Below are positions 61,576 through 64,000 of a stretch of DNA of 64,000 nt, one piece after another. The stretch is from NCBI GenBank assembly GCA_020465985.1, contig JAANYP010007576.1, positions 186,001-250,000 of the forward strand, given 5' to 3'. The translations under genes were made by a program, and so were the position numbers. The notes beneath the pieces are model-generated. The model did not search any database. It was not told where the DNA came from and saw nothing but the letters and a program-made list of their open reading frames with translations. Source of the stretch: Centrapalus pauciflorus. Lineage: Eukaryota; Streptophyta; Magnoliopsida; Asterales; Asteraceae. Numbering within the stretch: the first letter of the stretch is position 1; every line of letters begins with the position of its first letter.

Positions 61576-64000
61576 ATGGAGTTTGTAAAAGAGTATAACT
61601 GCCTTCCATACACCCTAAAACACTCTAAACTTCAACCGTTTCATGCAATGATGGATTTCCTCAGGCACTCCCATATTCATTATGCCCTAACCATAAACCC
61701 TACTATATACATCTCCCATATAGAACAGTTTTGGAACCATGCATCTGTTCAAACCATCAATGGAGTGCCTACCCTCCTTTCCAAGATTGATGGAACTGAT
61801 ATCCATATCACTGAGGAATCCATCCGACATCACTTGCATCTTCAAGATGCCTCAGGTATGACCGACCTATCCCTTCAAGCTTTACATTTTGGTCTTCAAA
61901 ATATTGGTTATAGGGGCCCTGCTGATTCTTTTACTTTTCTTAAGGCACATTTTTCTCCTAAATGGAAATAACTTGTGCACATTATTCAGCAATGTCTAAG
62001 CCCCAAAAGAACTGGTTGGTCTGAGTTTTCTTCAAATATTGCCACTGCCTTAGTGTGCTTTTCTACTGGCCAACAGTTCAATTTTTCTAACATGATTTTT
62101 CAGGGGATGTTAAGGCATCATTCCCTAAAGAATGGGAAATTTTTGATGTATCCTAGGTTTTTGGCAGAAATTATTGCACACACCTGCACATCTTCACATT
62201 TACATAAACGGATACATGTTTCCCATAGGCACTCACTGTCTTCAATCAAAAGGCTATTAAAGCCAAGTGCCAATTTTCTAAGTATAGATGTTCCATTGCC
62301 TTCTGCAATGATGAACATCATTCCACGAAACAGAGGAGAGGGTCTTGAGCAGGCTCAGCCTAACATTACTGCTACAACCCCAAGACCCCAACCCACTCCT
62401 CATGATACAAATATTCCCTCTGATCCTTTTGTACAGCCAACACGCCCACTCAGAAACATATACAAAAAAAAAGGGGACCAGGAGCTCCTTCCTCCTCCTC
62501 CCATCAGCAAGAGCCATATATCCCTGTGCAGGAGGATACTCCTGCACAACATATCCAAAGGGAACCACTTGAGGAAACTCCCATCCTCACTCAGGAGGTG
62601 AACATCTCTTCAGAGATGGTTCATATGGGTTCTGTGGCTGGCACTACTGATGTCTCTGCACAAGAGGCACAGGACAGTGCCAACATAGCTAAGACCACGC
62701 CCATGGCAACAGCAAGTGTGCAAACACAAGCTGGAAGTCCCCAGAACCAAGAAAAGAGGGGCCCAGAAGTTTCTACCTCTGGTCTTAATGTCAGTGATAG
62801 ATCACAAGCACCTCAGGTGTATTCTGATCTTGAGGCTAGTCTGCAACAAATGCTCTTAACGGATCCCAGACTCAAACCTGTTGTAGCTATGTTGGACCAT
62901 CAAATGTCCATCATTGCTGCACAGGGGGCTCAAATTTTTGCTCTCAAGCAGGCAGATGCTGCTCAAAATAAGCGAATGGATTATCTTCACAGAGGCTTCA
63001 CACTCTGTGGAAATAAAATTATGAAGTTAGAGGAGATGATTCAAACCCAAGGGGCACAGGTTGTTGTTTCTTTAGACCAAACCAATGCTTCCAAAAAGGG
63101 GGAGAATCAGGAGGTTCCCACATCAGTCCAAGCAGCTCCAACAACAACAGTCCAAGCAGCTCCAACAACAATAGTCCAAGCAGCACCAACAGTTCCAGTT
63201 TCTAGGCTAGCAGTCCCAACAGCTTCTCAAGCTGTTAGTCTAGAAACTCAAGCTGTTCCTTCAAAACCCACTGGAGTTGTGATCAGAGAAGGAATTCAAG
63301 CTCCATCAAGCACAGTCCAAGCTACAACATCTGCTACAAAGACAAGGGCAAGGGCATTCTCATTGAGTCTCCAAAGCATAAATTTTCCTCAAAAGAAGCC
63401 CAAATTGCCTTTGATGCTGAAGTTGCCAGAAAAATAGCAGAAGAACAAGACAAAGAATTAGAGCAGCAAGCCCAAACCCCAATGGATGATGATGAGACTT
63501 TAGGTGATTACTTAAAGGGGTTTGTGGTCAAGCAAGGAGCAAGGAAAAGAAAGATGCCAACAGGGCACTCCAAGGCTGAGCATAGAAGATTTCTTATCAA
63601 TTTTGCCTTTGCAGCAGGTATTCCAAAGAAAATGGCTCAGTCCATGTCTACTGAAAGGCTGCAGGAGATTCATGATAAGGAGATGGACAAAAGACAGAGA
63701 ACAACAGTCTCTCCAGAAGCTCAACCATCCCATGAAGTCCAACCAACAACCCAATCAATCCAAACTGAAGCTGGTGCCAGTGCACCTACTCTCACTGATC
63801 AAGCAGTTGTCCCTATTCCTTCATCGGTTAAGAGAGTGCTCTTTGAGCAACATTTGCAAAAGGCTATGGAGATAGAGAAGTTGATTGATCAACATGATTT
63901 CACAAAGCCTCAAATCAACTACTGGTTTGCTAAGTCACTGGATGAAAGAGATTTAAGGGTCAAGTTTGTGATAAGGAGAGAGTCTGGACCAGAAGAGGAG
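61576..64000 (+). pseudogene. Extra post-pol ORF (Sirevirus ORF3) of element 2, partial
   Basis: The first frame starts at the ATG at 61576 (MEFVKEYNC) with HYALTINPTIYISHIEQFW and ITEESIRHHLHLQDASG, and stops at a TAA at 61969-61971. The next part (from 61975) has WSEFSSNIATALVC and KFLMYPRFLAEII. The frame then changes near 62470 into a long Gln/Ala/Thr-rich stretch (62526-63437) with repeated VQAAPTT (63121-63190), and again near 63430 into a charged C-terminal segment open to the edge. The motif set (NPTIY, IEQFW, MYPRFL) is one I associate with Asteraceae Copia elements. Function is not established and no membrane segment is evident. The end lies outside the window. Confidence 0.7.

Larger units (their letters stand above)
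45605..64000 (+). mobile_element. Sirevirus-like Copia element (element 2), continues beyond the window
   Basis: 5' LTR, primer-binding site, gag, pol and a long extra frame are in the expected order. Pol is split by a complete Gypsy element at 50602-59412. Removing that insertion, the host spans about 9.6 kb up to the window edge. The 3' LTR lies outside, so LTR age cannot be read. It is much less decayed than element 1 but still has several stops. Confidence 0.88.

Overview
The window is plant nuclear DNA, most likely from the sunflower family (Asteraceae). The evidence is the class III (GH18) chitinase gene, the AT-rich intergenic DNA with spliceosomal intron signals, and the very high density of plant transposons. 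The family-level guess rests mainly on the extra open frame after pol in two Sirevirus-like Copia elements, whose sequence style I associate with Asteraceae genomes. That is recognition from memory, not a search result. There is no prokaryotic content.

Left part (1-12.5 kb). An snRNA-type promoter plus a two-exon transcript-like unit lies at 1-1520 and is interrupted by a Tourist-like MITE. A non-autonomous minus-strand LTR element with intact target duplication follows (1602-5766), then a LINE remnant (about 7206-7590), a non-autonomous hAT element with a perfect 8-bp duplication (7691-8389), and an intronless secreted class III chitinase gene broken by a 4-base insertion (8835-9735). Next come an LTR-like fragment, a small local duplication, and a Mutator-like element with about 200-bp inverted ends and GC-rich gene-like cargo (11367-12917).

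Middle part (12.5-34.2 kb). Three direct tandem copies of a chimeric unit of about 7.2 kb. Each unit holds the right part of the Mutator-like element, a copy of the snRNA-promoter unit, and the 5' part of a CACTA (En/Spm) transposon cut inside exon 3 of its transposase-like gene. Only the third copy continues to the CACTA 3' end at 35719. The two junctions carry a 10-nt filler that looks copied from about 110 bp upstream.

Right part (35.7-64 kb). A heavily decayed Sirevirus-like Copia element (35720 to about 44048, 5' LTR truncated at the CACTA end) is followed by an unresolved LTR-like stretch. A second, better preserved Sirevirus-like element starts at 45605 and runs off the window. A Ty3/Gypsy chromovirus (50602-59412) is inserted in its pol region, with near-identical LTRs of about 1.97 kb and the 5-bp duplication AGTAC. 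This Gypsy copy has a candidate 89-bp spliceosomal intron inside its reverse transcriptase/RNase H region, exon-like segments in its LTR, and an array of TTCGGA motifs.

No coding gene in the window looks fully intact. The features with most biological interest are the repeated snRNA-type promoter with an unidentified transcript, the replication-slippage-like origin of the tandem array, and the intron-bearing Gypsy element.
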